From positions 62,001 to 126,000 of the forward strand of contig CAYNHZ010000004.1 in assembly GCA_964397445.1 (NCBI GenBank): a stretch of 64,000 bases of DNA, in the 5' to 3' direction. Shown here piece by piece: positions 53,474-61,842 of the stretch. Position 1 is the stretch's first letter. Each line of letters begins with the position of its first letter. The stretch is from CAYNHZ01 sp964397445. GTDB lineage: Bacteria; Bacteroidota; Bacteroidia; Bacteroidales; UBA932. The translations under genes were made by a program, and so were the position numbers. The notes under the pieces are model-generated. The model saw nothing but the letters and a program-made list of their open reading frames with translations, was not told where the DNA came from and made no database searches.

Positions 53474-53512
53474 AATGACCACAATTGTGCTACAGATTGT
53501 GGTCATTCTTTT
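53474..53512 (+). terminator. efp terminator overlapping the end of a convergent gene
   Basis: A perfect 12-bp stem (AATGACCACAAT at 53474-53485 with ATTGTGGTCATT at 53496-53507) has a 10-nt loop, followed by CTTTTT. Its right arm and part of the loop contain the last codons and stop of the O-methyltransferase gene on the minus strand. Confidence 0.85.
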
Positions 53513-54125
53513 TATATATAACACCTATCCCGTCTCTGATAGGTAAAATAATACTTTCCACCCTTAAATCATTTAATATTAATCTATTAAAAGCAATTAT
53601 AGAACGAGTCTGTTCATCTTCGGGTGGGTTTTCCATCATCGCCTTACCACTCCAAAGCAAATTATCTGCCAAAATATACCCTCCATATACAACTTTATCG
53701 AAAACCATATTATAATAATCAGAGTATTCCCTTTTATTAGCATCTATATAAACGAGATCATATTCGCGATTTAGAGTGGGTATTATCACCTTTGCATCCC
53801 CCAACCTAAACGATACAACATCCTTGTCCCCACCTATAAGTCCCCCTCTTGCATATCCATCCATAATGATATCTTCAAGCTCATCATTGATCTCTATTGC
53901 ATCTATATGCCCCCCCTCAGACAAACCACGTGCAAGACATAGTGTTGAATAACCTGTAAATGTCCCTATTTCAAGGATATTTTTAGGTTTAATCATAAGA
54001 GAAAAAGCTTGTAAAAACTCCCCTTGAACCCCATTTGATAACATCCTTGCTTGACGTGTACGCAAATTACTTTCACGCTCCACCCACAATAGTGCTTCTT
54101 TAATATTTACAGACAACTTTGACAT
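53490..54125 (-). CDS. class I SAM-dependent O-methyltransferase
   Basis: This 211-residue protein matches the catechol/caffeoyl-CoA O-methyltransferase-like family: SAM loop ILEIGTFTGYSTLCLARGL near 54-72, acidic ribose site DAIEIND, metal-site DLVYIDANK, and ADNLLWSGK. The substrate is unknown, and related bacterial proteins also act on tRNA (TrmR). It lies 3 nt after the M16 peptidase gene. Its final codons are inside the efp terminator hairpin. Confidence 0.88.
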   Translation of the reverse strand: MSKLSVNIKEALLWVERESNLRTRQARMLSNGVQGEFLQAFSLMIKPKNILEIGTFTGYSTLCLARGLSEGGHIDAIEINDELEDIIMDGYARGGLIGGDKDVVSFRLGDAKVIIPTLNREYDLVYIDANKREYSDYYNMVFDKVVYGGYILADNLLWSGKAMMENPPEDEQTRSIIAFNRLILNDLRVESIILPIRDGIGVIYKKNDHNL

Positions 54126-54128
54126 AAA

Positions 54129-55370
54129 CTATTTATATACCAATCTTGACAATCTATTTTGGGAAAAAACCTCTTGTGCAACTAACTTAATATCCTCTGG
54201 GGTGATCTTCTCTATCATCTCTCTTATTCGGTCCATCTCTATCACCTTAGAAAAGGTCATTATACTTTTACCCATAGAGAGCACCTGAGATTCACCATTA
54301 TCTGAACTTATTGCCAATTGACCAAGCAACTGTTTTTTAGCACTGCGCAACATCCTATCAGACATTGTCTTGTCCCTCAGATCTGAAAGAACTCCATACA
54401 CAAGAGAGATACACTTTTCGAGATTTTCCTTATCACATCCGAAATAGATAGAGACAACACCTATATCTGTGTATTGGCTAAATGAAGACTCAACTCCGTA
54501 AACAAGGGCATTTTTTTCCCTCAATAGAATATTAAGTATTGAATTTGCAGCAGGCCCTCCAAGAAGGTTAATCAATAAGATAAGTGGAATTCTTTTATCT
54601 TCATAGAGAGAATAAGCAGTCGAACCTATAATACAATGAGCTTGATGATTCTTTTTTGAGATCTCTTTTATAAAACTTTTAGTACTGTGTATCTCCACTT
54701 TCACCGCCTCCCCTTTCTGAAAAACATTATTGACGTTACTACCCCCTCCCCTCTCATATTTTGCAATTGCCCTCAATAATTTATTCATCACAACCCTCTC
54801 ATCCAGATCAGCCACTACGGTAAAAACCATATTTTCAGGGATAAAACGACTATTGTAATACTCCAAAATAATATCCCTTTTTATCCTCTTTACAGATGCT
54901 GTCTTTCCCAAAACAGGCATAGAAAGAGAAGAGCCTTCAAAAAGATACTCCTCAAAATCATCAAAAATCTGCTCTGAGGGGGAATCCTTATATGAATTAA
55001 TCTCTTCAATGATGACAGATTTCTCTTTTTCTATCTCCTTCTCAGGAAAAACTGATCTAAAGGAGAGTTCAACAAGTAGATCTATTGCGCTGGAAATATC
55101 CTCTTTCAAGACAGTAGCGTGAATAACAGTCTCCTCTTTAGTTGTATAAGCATTCAATTCCCCACCCAATTTTTCGATATAAGAATTGATTGTAGCGGCA
55201 CTTCTGCTGGAAGTACCCTTGAAGATCAGATGTTCGGTAAAATGGGCAAGTCCTCCATACTCCTGATTTTCATCTCTCGTGCCTGTTTTAATACTCATTG
55301 CACAATAAGAGACAGGGGAGATACATCTCTTAAAAGCGAAGTACATCCCATTGGAAAGTTTCTCGGTCAT
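54129..55370 (-). CDS. M16-family zinc peptidase
   Basis: This 413-residue protein has the inverted zinc motif HxxEH (H43, E46, H47 in GGLAHFTEHLIFKGTSSR) and the downstream Glu region (KEKSVIIEEINSYKDSPSEQIFDDFEE). An M16 C-terminal domain follows. It is similar to the processing-protease/PqqL-like branch. There is no signal peptide, so it is probably cytoplasmic. Its ATG overlaps the stop of the preceding secreted-protein gene (TAATG-type junction at 55368-55372). Confidence 0.92.
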   Translation of the reverse strand: MTEKLSNGMYFAFKRCISPVSYCAMSIKTGTRDENQEYGGLAHFTEHLIFKGTSSRSAATINSYIEKLGGELNAYTTKEETVIHATVLKEDISSAIDLLVELSFRSVFPEKEIEKEKSVIIEEINSYKDSPSEQIFDDFEEYLFEGSSLSMPVLGKTASVKRIKRDIILEYYNSRFIPENMVFTVVADLDERVVMNKLLRAIAKYERGGGSNVNNVFQKGEAVKVEIHSTKSFIKEISKKNHQAHCIIGSTAYSLYEDKRIPLILLINLLGGPAANSILNILLREKNALVYGVESSFSQYTDIGVVSIYFGCDKENLEKCISLVYGVLSDLRDKTMSDRMLRSAKKQLLGQLAISSDNGESQVLSMGKSIMTFSKVIEMDRIREMIEKITPEDIKLVAQEVFSQNRLSRLVYK

Positions 55371-56245
55371 TATTTCATCAAAAATGGAACAGACATTCTC
55401 CTATAATCCTCCTTCAAAAAACCTGCTCCGTTCTTTTTAGATATTTTATGTTGTCTATAGAATAATAACTCTTGTGTATCGGTACTGATTAACATTTTAT
55501 AACAATATACCCCACTCTTTTCAGAAGCCGGCGCAATTATCAAAGACACAATAGTATTTGGGGTTCCATCGGTAATCGCTCTATCCATCTCTTTTTCCGA
55601 AACAAATCTCCCTTTCCCTTTAAAATCCCTCTCTAACTCCACCTCTGTAACGGGAAAAGCAAAATCTCCGTCAAGAAACATCAGATTTTTATCAGTAGCC
55701 GACTCAATAGCATCTGTGTACATCAACATACCAAGATAAGCATAGAGGTTATTATTAATAACTTTTTGTACGTGAGTCTGAATGATTTTAATATATGAAG
55801 AAAGATACATAAATACCTTTCCGTCCTCATTATCTGAAAATTGGAGAGGTAAAGACAAAATTTCAGGCATATTTTCTATCCCATTTTTCACTTTATTACT
55901 CCCTTTCAAAAGAGATAAATACTCTATAGAATTGTTTTTCTCCTTCTTGATCTTTCCGTCAGCCCTTACCAAGAAATAATAATTTGTATCACTCTTCTCT
56001 TTTTCAAATTGTTCGACAGAGCAAAACTCAAATGGAGAGACATACCACCCCTTATCGACTGCATCTTTCAAGAGTAAATCTAAAAGAGAATTATCACCTG
56101 ATAGGACTATTTTTGTCGTTTTGCCGATAAAATCTTTAAGATTTTCTCTCCTCGGAGGAACCTCCTTAGTGGCCATATCTATTGGTTGAGCAAATATTGA
56201 AACGCTAAAAAGTAGCGTCACTAAAAAAAGAGCGATTTTTTTCAT
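55370..56245 (-). CDS. secreted protein of unknown function (291 aa)
   Basis: The protein has a clear signal peptide (MKKIALFLVTLLFSVSIFAQ) and a mature domain without recognised motifs, rich in charged residues, with MATKEVPPRRENLKDFIGKTTKIVLSG at its start. It is conserved in style with Bacteroidales periplasmic proteins, but I cannot name a family. It is translationally coupled to the M16 peptidase gene. A promoter element lies at 56272-56279, divergent from dnaX. Confidence 0.75.
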   Translation of the reverse strand: MKKIALFLVTLLFSVSIFAQPIDMATKEVPPRRENLKDFIGKTTKIVLSGDNSLLDLLLKDAVDKGWYVSPFEFCSVEQFEKEKSDTNYYFLVRADGKIKKEKNNSIEYLSLLKGSNKVKNGIENMPEILSLPLQFSDNEDGKVFMYLSSYIKIIQTHVQKVINNNLYAYLGMLMYTDAIESATDKNLMFLDGDFAFPVTEVELERDFKGKGRFVSEKEMDRAITDGTPNTIVSLIIAPASEKSGVYCYKMLISTDTQELLFYRQHKISKKNGAGFLKEDYRRMSVPFLMK

Positions 56246-56271
56246 TTTGAAATCCTTTTACAAATAGATTA

Positions 56272-56279
56272 CAAAATTA
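56272..56279 (-). promoter_or_regulatory. -7 element TAATTTTG for the secreted protein-M16-OMT operon
   Basis: The minus-strand octamer matches TAnnTTTG, 26 nt before the ATG at 56245, back-to-back with the dnaX element. Confidence 0.5.
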
Positions 56280-56290
56280 ATAATTATTCT

Positions 56291-56298
56291 TACTTTTG
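56291..56298 (+). promoter_or_regulatory. -7 element TACTTTTG directly before dnaX
   Basis: The octamer matches TAnnTTTG, and 6 nt separate it from the dnaX ATG at 56305, so the transcript probably has almost no leader. Confidence 0.5.
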
Positions 56299-56304
56299 TA
56301 ATGT

Positions 56305-57936
56305 ATGGAACAATTTATAGTATCAGCCAGAAAATACAGGCCTAATAGTTTTGAATCTCTTATAGGTCAAGATAGTATAGCAGTAACCCTTAAAAATTCC
56401 ATAGTTAGGGGACAGCTTGCTCACGCCTATCTTTTTTGCGGACCAAGGGGTGTCGGCAAAACAAGTACTGCGAGAATCTTCGCTAAATCAATAAATTGCC
56501 TAAATCCATCTCCTGAAATGGAGCCTTGTGGCAAATGTGAATCTTGTCTCTCATTTGCAGAGGGGAGATCCTATTGCATACACGAATTAGATGCAGCCTC
56601 AAACAACTCTGTTGACGACATAAGAAATCTCACAGAGATAGTTAGAATACCTCCACAAATAGGTAAATATAGCGTTTATATCATTGACGAGGTTCATATG
56701 CTATCCTCTTCTGCATTTAACGCATTTCTTAAAACGCTCGAAGAGCCCCCCTCCTACGCCATCTTTATTTTGGCTACGACTGAAAAACACAAAATATTGC
56801 CGACAGTCCTTTCAAGGTGTCAAACCTATGATTTTAACAGAATATCAATAACAGATATTGTTAAAAATCTTATAGATATTTCAAATAAAGAGGGGGTAAA
56901 AGCTGACACTGATACACTTCATATCATCGCAATGAAAGCAGATGGCTCTATGAGAGATGCACTGACACTATTTGACCAAATAGTTGCATTTTGCGGCAAC
57001 AATATCAAATATGATGATGTTATTAAAAATCTGAATGTCCTCGATTACGAATACTATTTCAAGATTATAGATTTTTCACTCAATAAAGACTACATCTCTT
57101 CGATTAAGACATTTGACGAGATCCTCTCAAAAGGGTTCAATGCACTCCATTTTATATCTGGAATAAGTTCACATTTACGGGATCTTCTTGTTTGTAAAAA
57201 TGGTGCAGCCGAACAACTTCTATCTCTTCCCCCCACTCTAATAGGAAAATATAGAGAACAATCAAACAGATGTTCCATAGCCTTTATATACAACGCCTTA
57301 TCTATCACTACAACTTGTGAGACCGGATATCGCCAGAGTGGCAATCAGCGATTACTTATCGAATTTGCATTGTTAAAACTATCGTTTATCCTATCTCCAC
57401 CTCAAAACGAAACCATAAAAGCTATTGAGGAAAAGCCGTCTGTTGCACCGCCCTCCCCCTCTCATATAGGTTTTTCCATAAAAGAGATGATGAGTAAAGC
57501 GATAGAGAAAGAGGCAGTAAAGCCAAGCATATCTGATCAAGGAAGTAATAAAGAGTCCTTTACTAAAGAGTTATTTATGGAAGCTTGGAAAGAGCTTGCA
57601 GAGAGTGAAAAAAGTGCTGGGAGAAGCGCTATGGGAAGCACTATGCTTAAATACCAACCTGAGATAGATACGGAGAAACTATCGGTTGTATTTTTCGTAA
57701 GTAACACCGCTCAAAAGGCCTGGGTAGAGGATAAATGCCTAATGAGGATGACCTCTTTTATTCGAGAAAAGCTAAAGAATGCCTCAATTGATCTAAATGT
57801 CGAGACAATCCCAAATGAGAAAAACGAGGCTATCTCCGACAGATTGTATATGCCGAGTCAAAAGGCTGATTATCTGCTCAAAAATAACGAAGAGTTAAGA
57901 AATTTACAAAAGGATTTAGATTTGGATATTAAGTAA
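56305..57936 (+). CDS. dnaX: DNA polymerase III subunit gamma/tau
   Basis: This 543-residue clamp-loader ATPase has Walker A GPRGVGKT (46-53), the zinc cysteines C65, C75, C78 and C81 (NCLNPSPEMEPCGKCESC), DEVHMLSSSAFNAFLKTLEEPP and the sensor block ATTEKHKILPTVLSRCQ. The C-terminal part (from about 370) is the variable tau-like tail. It follows its promoter element by 6 nt and precedes lptB by 5 nt. I saw no obvious slippery site that would make a shorter gamma form. Confidence 0.95.
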   Translation: MEQFIVSARKYRPNSFESLIGQDSIAVTLKNSIVRGQLAHAYLFCGPRGVGKTSTARIFAKSINCLNPSPEMEPCGKCESCLSFAEGRSYCIHELDAASNNSVDDIRNLTEIVRIPPQIGKYSVYIIDEVHMLSSSAFNAFLKTLEEPPSYAIFILATTEKHKILPTVLSRCQTYDFNRISITDIVKNLIDISNKEGVKADTDTLHIIAMKADGSMRDALTLFDQIVAFCGNNIKYDDVIKNLNVLDYEYYFKIIDFSLNKDYISSIKTFDEILSKGFNALHFISGISSHLRDLLVCKNGAAEQLLSLPPTLIGKYREQSNRCSIAFIYNALSITTTCETGYRQSGNQRLLIEFALLKLSFILSPPQNETIKAIEEKPSVAPPSPSHIGFSIKEMMSKAIEKEAVKPSISDQGSNKESFTKELFMEAWKELAESEKSAGRSAMGSTMLKYQPEIDTEKLSVVFFVSNTAQKAWVEDKCLMRMTSFIREKLKNASIDLNVETIPNEKNEAISDRLYMPSQKADYLLKNNEELRNLQKDLDLDIK

Positions 57937-57941
57937 CGATA

Positions 57942-58700
57942 ATGAAATTATATTGTACTAATCTTGTTAAAAAATACGGTGCCAGAACCGTTGTGAAAGG
58001 GGTATCGCTCGAGGTTGAGCAAGGAGAAATTGTGGGACTGTTAGGTCCAAACGGTGCCGGTAAGACAACGAGTTTCTATATGATTACAGGGCTTATAAAA
58101 CCTAATGAAGGTCAAATATTTCTCAATGATGAAGAGATAACCACACTTCCTATGTACAAAAGGGCACAAAAAGGGCTCGGCTATCTTGCTCAAGAGGCAT
58201 CTGTATTTCGTAAAATGAGTGTTGAGAACAATATCCTTTCGGTAATGGAGCTCTCAGAACTCACAAAAGAGGAAAGAAATGACCGATTAGAGTCCCTTAT
58301 TGAGGAATTTGGATTGACTAAAGTTAGAAAAAGTCTTGGGATACAGCTATCCGGTGGGGAGAGGAGACGCTGCGAGATCGCAAGGGCACTTGCGATTGAT
58401 CCGAAATTCATCCTTCTTGATGAACCTTTTGCCGGGGTCGATCCAATTGCTGTAGAGGATATTCAACATATTATAGCAAATCTAAAAACTAAAAACATAG
58501 GAATTATTATCACCGACCATAATGTTCACGAAACCCTTGCGATCACAGATCGTGCATATCTTCTCTACGAGGGCAATATTCTTGAGAGTGGTACGGCTGA
58601 GATGCTCGCTAACAATCCTGAAGTGAGGAGAAAATATCTTGGGCAAAATTTCGAACTTCGTAAAGCCGTCCTTCACAAAAAAAGGGAACAGGCACAATAG
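57942..58700 (+). CDS. lptB: LPS export ABC transporter ATP-binding protein
   Basis: This 252-residue ATPase has Walker A LGPNGAGKTTSFYMI, KRAQKGLGYLAQEASVFRKM (the LptB-type Q-loop region), signature LSGGERRRCEIARALA, Walker B FILLDEPFAGVDP, and the switch His in ITDHNVHETL. It powers lipopolysaccharide transport by LptFG. It is 5 nt downstream of dnaX and converges with the M23 peptidase gene (5-nt gap). Confidence 0.95.
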   Translation: MKLYCTNLVKKYGARTVVKGVSLEVEQGEIVGLLGPNGAGKTTSFYMITGLIKPNEGQIFLNDEEITTLPMYKRAQKGLGYLAQEASVFRKMSVENNILSVMELSELTKEERNDRLESLIEEFGLTKVRKSLGIQLSGGERRRCEIARALAIDPKFILLDEPFAGVDPIAVEDIQHIIANLKTKNIGIIITDHNVHETLAITDRAYLLYEGNILESGTAEMLANNPEVRRKYLGQNFELRKAVLHKKREQAQ

Positions 58701-58705
58701 CACCC

Positions 58706-60019
58706 CTATTGAAGGTTTTCAACCATCTCTTTATAGACATCTTGGGCTATGAATTTATCTTTTAGCCCCCTTAGTTGTTCAAGCTCTAAATAGAAATTGT
58801 CTAAATTTTTCTTTGCAATCGGAGCAATAGGAGGTGATACCATCTTGAGAGGGTTGACAGGAGAGCCACCCTTCCATATCCTAAAATCGAGATGTGGTCC
58901 TGTAGAGGAGCCTGTGCTTCCGACATACCCTATAATTTGCCCTTGAGAGACTCTGCTGCCAACCCCAATATTTTTACCATATTTGGAGAGATGAAGGTAA
59001 GCAGAAGAATATGTTGAATTGTGTTTAATTTTAACCATATTCCCCTCAGCCCTTTTATACCCTTTATACACAACAACTCCATCCCCTATCGACATAACAG
59101 GGGTACCTGACGGAGCTGCATAATCGATACCGGTGTGAGGACGAACGATCCGTGTAACCGGATGCCTTCTGGCAAGCGAATAGCCTGAACTGATCCTTGT
59201 AAAACTCAATGGGGCTTTCAAAAACGCTTTTTTCATACTCTCCCCCTTTTCATTCCAATAAAGATTGCTTGAGCCCTCCTCATCGTAATAGAGCGCCTCG
59301 TAATCTTTTCCATCGTGTGTAAAAATAGAATACAAAACATTCTCAACGCTCAATATCTCCCCCTTATATTCTATCACCTCATATATAGCCTTAAAAGAGT
59401 CCCCTTTTTGTAGTCCAAAGAAGTCTATACTCCAGGCATAAATTACATCTGACAATTTCATAGCGAGCAACATCGGTGCCCCCGATGCTTTAACATCTTC
59501 CCAAAGTGAAGTATTGATTGTAACTTCAGCAAAATTGATAACGGTCTTGATATCCTTTTCGTGAACATCTACATACATCGAATCCTTCAGAGAGAAAAGG
59601 ACATATGATCTTTTGTCTTTTTCATAAACTAAATAGGCCAAAGATCTCTCTTCATCTTTTGTGTAAAAAGCGTGGTACGAATACCCAACCTTAATCTGCC
59701 TTAAATCAAATTTTCTCTTGGCTATTTCTGATAGAGTATAGGCATCCTTTTGGGTAACCCCGAGTCTCTCCATCAAGGTTGAGAAAAACTCCCCTCTTCC
59801 AATCTTCCCCTCCTCAATATCATACTCGGAAATAGGCAATCCATACTCAAAAATTGTGTCCTTAGGCATAAAAGTCTGATCGACTATCTCTTCTTCATTA
59901 TTATAGTTACGAAATGAGGTTACCGAATAATAAATCAGAGCAGTTGATGAAAGGATGATAATAATAGCTATCGAACTAAATAACAGCTTTTTACCGAAAG
60001 AATATTGTTTAAACTTCAT
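58706..60019 (-). CDS. M23-family peptidoglycan endopeptidase
   Basis: This 437-residue protein has an N-terminal membrane anchor (about 11-30) and a middle region with a LysM-like/OapA-like segment (RLGVTQKDAYTLSEIAKRKFDLRQIKVG). The C-terminal LytM domain has HTGIDYAAPSGTPVMSIGDG (zinc His and Asp) and STGPHLDFRIW (HxD/H-type). It cuts peptidoglycan cross-links or activates amidases at the envelope. It is divergent from mraZ across a 117-nt gap that holds the mraZ operator. Confidence 0.9.
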   Translation of the reverse strand: MKFKQYSFGKKLLFSSIAIIIILSSTALIYYSVTSFRNYNNEEEIVDQTFMPKDTIFEYGLPISEYDIEEGKIGRGEFFSTLMERLGVTQKDAYTLSEIAKRKFDLRQIKVGYSYHAFYTKDEERSLAYLVYEKDKRSYVLFSLKDSMYVDVHEKDIKTVINFAEVTINTSLWEDVKASGAPMLLAMKLSDVIYAWSIDFFGLQKGDSFKAIYEVIEYKGEILSVENVLYSIFTHDGKDYEALYYDEEGSSNLYWNEKGESMKKAFLKAPLSFTRISSGYSLARRHPVTRIVRPHTGIDYAAPSGTPVMSIGDGVVVYKGYKRAEGNMVKIKHNSTYSSAYLHLSKYGKNIGVGSRVSQGQIIGYVGSTGSSTGPHLDFRIWKGGSPVNPLKMVSPPIAPIAKKNLDNFYLELEQLRGLKDKFIAQDVYKEMVENLQ

Positions 60020-60075
60020 AAATGTTAAGATTTATTTGATTGCAAAGTAATTAAATATTTGCTATCAATAAAACT

Positions 60076-60112
60076 AATTGTGGAAAACTTTGTAAAATTG
60101 TGGAAAACTTTG
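60076..60112 (+). promoter_or_regulatory. tandem 17-nt repeats, likely MraZ operator
   Basis: Two identical copies of AATTGTGGAAAACTTTG start at 60076 and 60096, a 20-nt pitch (two helical turns). They lie directly upstream of mraZ. MraZ proteins bind tandem G-rich (TGGGN-like) repeats before their own operon, so autoregulation is likely. Confidence 0.75.
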
Positions 60113-60124
60113 GAATATATTTAT

Positions 60125-60132
60125 TAATTTTG
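60125..60132 (+). promoter_or_regulatory. -7 element TAATTTTG for the mraZ division operon
   Basis: The octamer matches TAnnTTTG and ends 4 nt before the mraZ ATG at 60137. The second operator repeat lies where the -33 box would be, consistent with repression by MraZ. Confidence 0.5.
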
Positions 60133-60136
60133 CGCT

Positions 60137-60589
60137 ATGGTAAAGTTCGTAGGAGAATATAGGGCAAAGTTGGACGACAAAGGGAGATTAGTGTTCCCAA
60201 GTGCGTTTAAATCTCTTATGGATAGTGGTGAACCGGCACGATTTGTCGTTAAAAAAGATCTCTTTAATCCTTGCCTTGCTATTTATACCTACCAAGAGTG
60301 GGAAAAGGAGTCTGAAGGGGTAAAATCTAAGCTCAATTTTTTCAATAAAGATCATAACCGTTTTTGGAGGGGATATATGAGTGACAGAGCTCTGATCGAG
60401 CCGGATGAGAAAATTGGGAGAATAACCATTCCAAAACAACTATTGGATAGTATTGATGTTAGTAAAGAGGTTGTTTTTAGTGGAAATGATCATAAAATAG
60501 AGTTGTGGGCAAAAGAGACTTTTGATGCCTGCAAATTATCTAACGAGGAATTTGTTTCTATTGCCGAAAATATATTGGGTAAACTTTAA
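60137..60589 (+). CDS. mraZ: transcriptional regulator MraZ
   Basis: This 150-residue protein has two SpoVT/AbrB-like repeats. The first carries DDKGRLVFPSAFK and the second DEKIGRITIPKQLLDS. MraZ assembles into rings that bind tandem repeats and control the division and cell wall cluster. It is the first gene of the cluster, with repeats upstream and rsmH 15 nt downstream. Confidence 0.95.
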   Translation: MVKFVGEYRAKLDDKGRLVFPSAFKSLMDSGEPARFVVKKDLFNPCLAIYTYQEWEKESEGVKSKLNFFNKDHNRFWRGYMSDRALIEPDEKIGRITIPKQLLDSIDVSKEVVFSGNDHKIELWAKETFDACKLSNEEFVSIAENILGKL

Positions 60590-60604
60590 TATCTAAGATG
60601 CCTT

Positions 60605-61513
60605 ATGTCAAGCTATCACACACCTGTGCTTTTAAAAGAGAGTATAGATGCTCTCGAAATTAAAGAAAACGGAACATATATAGATGCCACCTTAGGAGGA
60701 GGTGGACATAGTAGAGAGATTCTCTCCAAACTCGGGACAAAGGGGAGGCTATTGGTCTTTGATAAAGATAGTGATGCCATTAAAAATGCCCCTGACGATA
60801 AAAGGGTTGTCGTGGTCCATAATAATTTTAGATTTATTCACAATTTCGTTCACTACTATGGTTTCGATTATGTTGACGGAATTATAGCAGATCTCGGCGT
60901 TTCATCTCATCAATTCGACACCTCTGATCGAGGATTCTCATTTAGATTCGAATCTGACCTTGATATGAGAATGAATACATTATCCGATAAAAGTGCCATA
61001 GATATCCTAAATAACTATAGAGAAGAGGATTTGGCAAGGGTGTTGAAGTTGTATGGCGAATTAGACAATAGTAAAAAGATAGCAAATCTAATCTGCACCG
61101 CAAGGGAGGTAAACCATATTATCACTACAGCAGATCTGTGTAAAGCATTAGAGAAAGTGATGCCACCTGTCTCAGAACACAAGTTTCTCGCTAAAATATA
61201 TCAAGCTTTAAGGATAGAGGTAAATGGAGAGATGAGTAGTTTGGAATATTTTCTAAAAGGGGCTAAACGCTCACTTAGGGAGGGGGGAAAAATATCTGTC
61301 ATAACATATCACTCTTTAGAAGATAGGATGGTTAAGAACTATTTCCGTTCAGGATCAATAGATGGGATCGAGAGCAGGGATCTGTATGGTAAAAAAGAGT
61401 GCCCATTTAGAGTTGTAAATAAAAAGCCACTATTACCTTGTGAAAATGAGATTTCATCAAATACAAGGGCAAGAAGTGCAAAACTTAGAGTTGGAGAGAG
61501 GGTTGCATTATGA
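60605..61513 (+). CDS. rsmH: 16S rRNA (cytosine1402-N4)-methyltransferase
   Basis: This 302-residue SAM methyltransferase has HTPVLLKESIDAL, the SAM loop IDATLGGGGHSREIL, GIIADLGVSSHQFDTSDRGFSFR, and ISVITYHSLEDRMVKNYF. It methylates C1402 in the ribosomal P site. Its stop overlaps the ftsL-like start (ATGA at 61510-61513). Confidence 0.97.
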   Translation: MSSYHTPVLLKESIDALEIKENGTYIDATLGGGGHSREILSKLGTKGRLLVFDKDSDAIKNAPDDKRVVVVHNNFRFIHNFVHYYGFDYVDGIIADLGVSSHQFDTSDRGFSFRFESDLDMRMNTLSDKSAIDILNNYREEDLARVLKLYGELDNSKKIANLICTAREVNHIITTADLCKALEKVMPPVSEHKFLAKIYQALRIEVNGEMSSLEYFLKGAKRSLREGGKISVITYHSLEDRMVKNYFRSGSIDGIESRDLYGKKECPFRVVNKKPLLPCENEISSNTRARSAKLRVGERVAL

Positions 61514-61842
61514 AAAATAATTTTTTTGCAAATCTCTTCGGGGGTCAGATATTATTAGTTAGAGGTGGATTGATAAGACATTGGAAATTCGTTATTTATG
61601 TATTTTTCTTGATAATCTTGTATATCTCCATCCACTTTGGAGTGAGAGATACGATCCATACGATAACCAAAAATGAAGATGTTATAAAAAGCTTAAAAGC
61701 CGAGTACATAGGAAAGAATGCCAAATTATTATTTATGAGCAAACGAGGGGAGATAGAACAAAGGTTACAAGAGGAAAACTCAACACTTGTCGCACCATCA
61801 TCACCCCCTGTTAGAATAATTTTAGATGGGAATGTCAGATAA
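61510..61842 (+). CDS. FtsL-like division protein
   Basis: This 110-residue bitopic protein has a membrane helix at about 27-44 (FVIYVFFLIILYISIHFG) and a periplasmic coiled-coil-like region. The sequence is poorly conserved, as is usual for FtsL. Its position between rsmH and the PBP gene is what identifies it. Overlaps on both sides (4 nt and 17 nt) indicate coupled translation with its neighbours. Confidence 0.85.
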   Translation: MKNNFFANLFGGQILLVRGGLIRHWKFVIYVFFLIILYISIHFGVRDTIHTITKNEDVIKSLKAEYIGKNAKLLFMSKRGEIEQRLQEENSTLVAPSSPPVRIILDGNVR

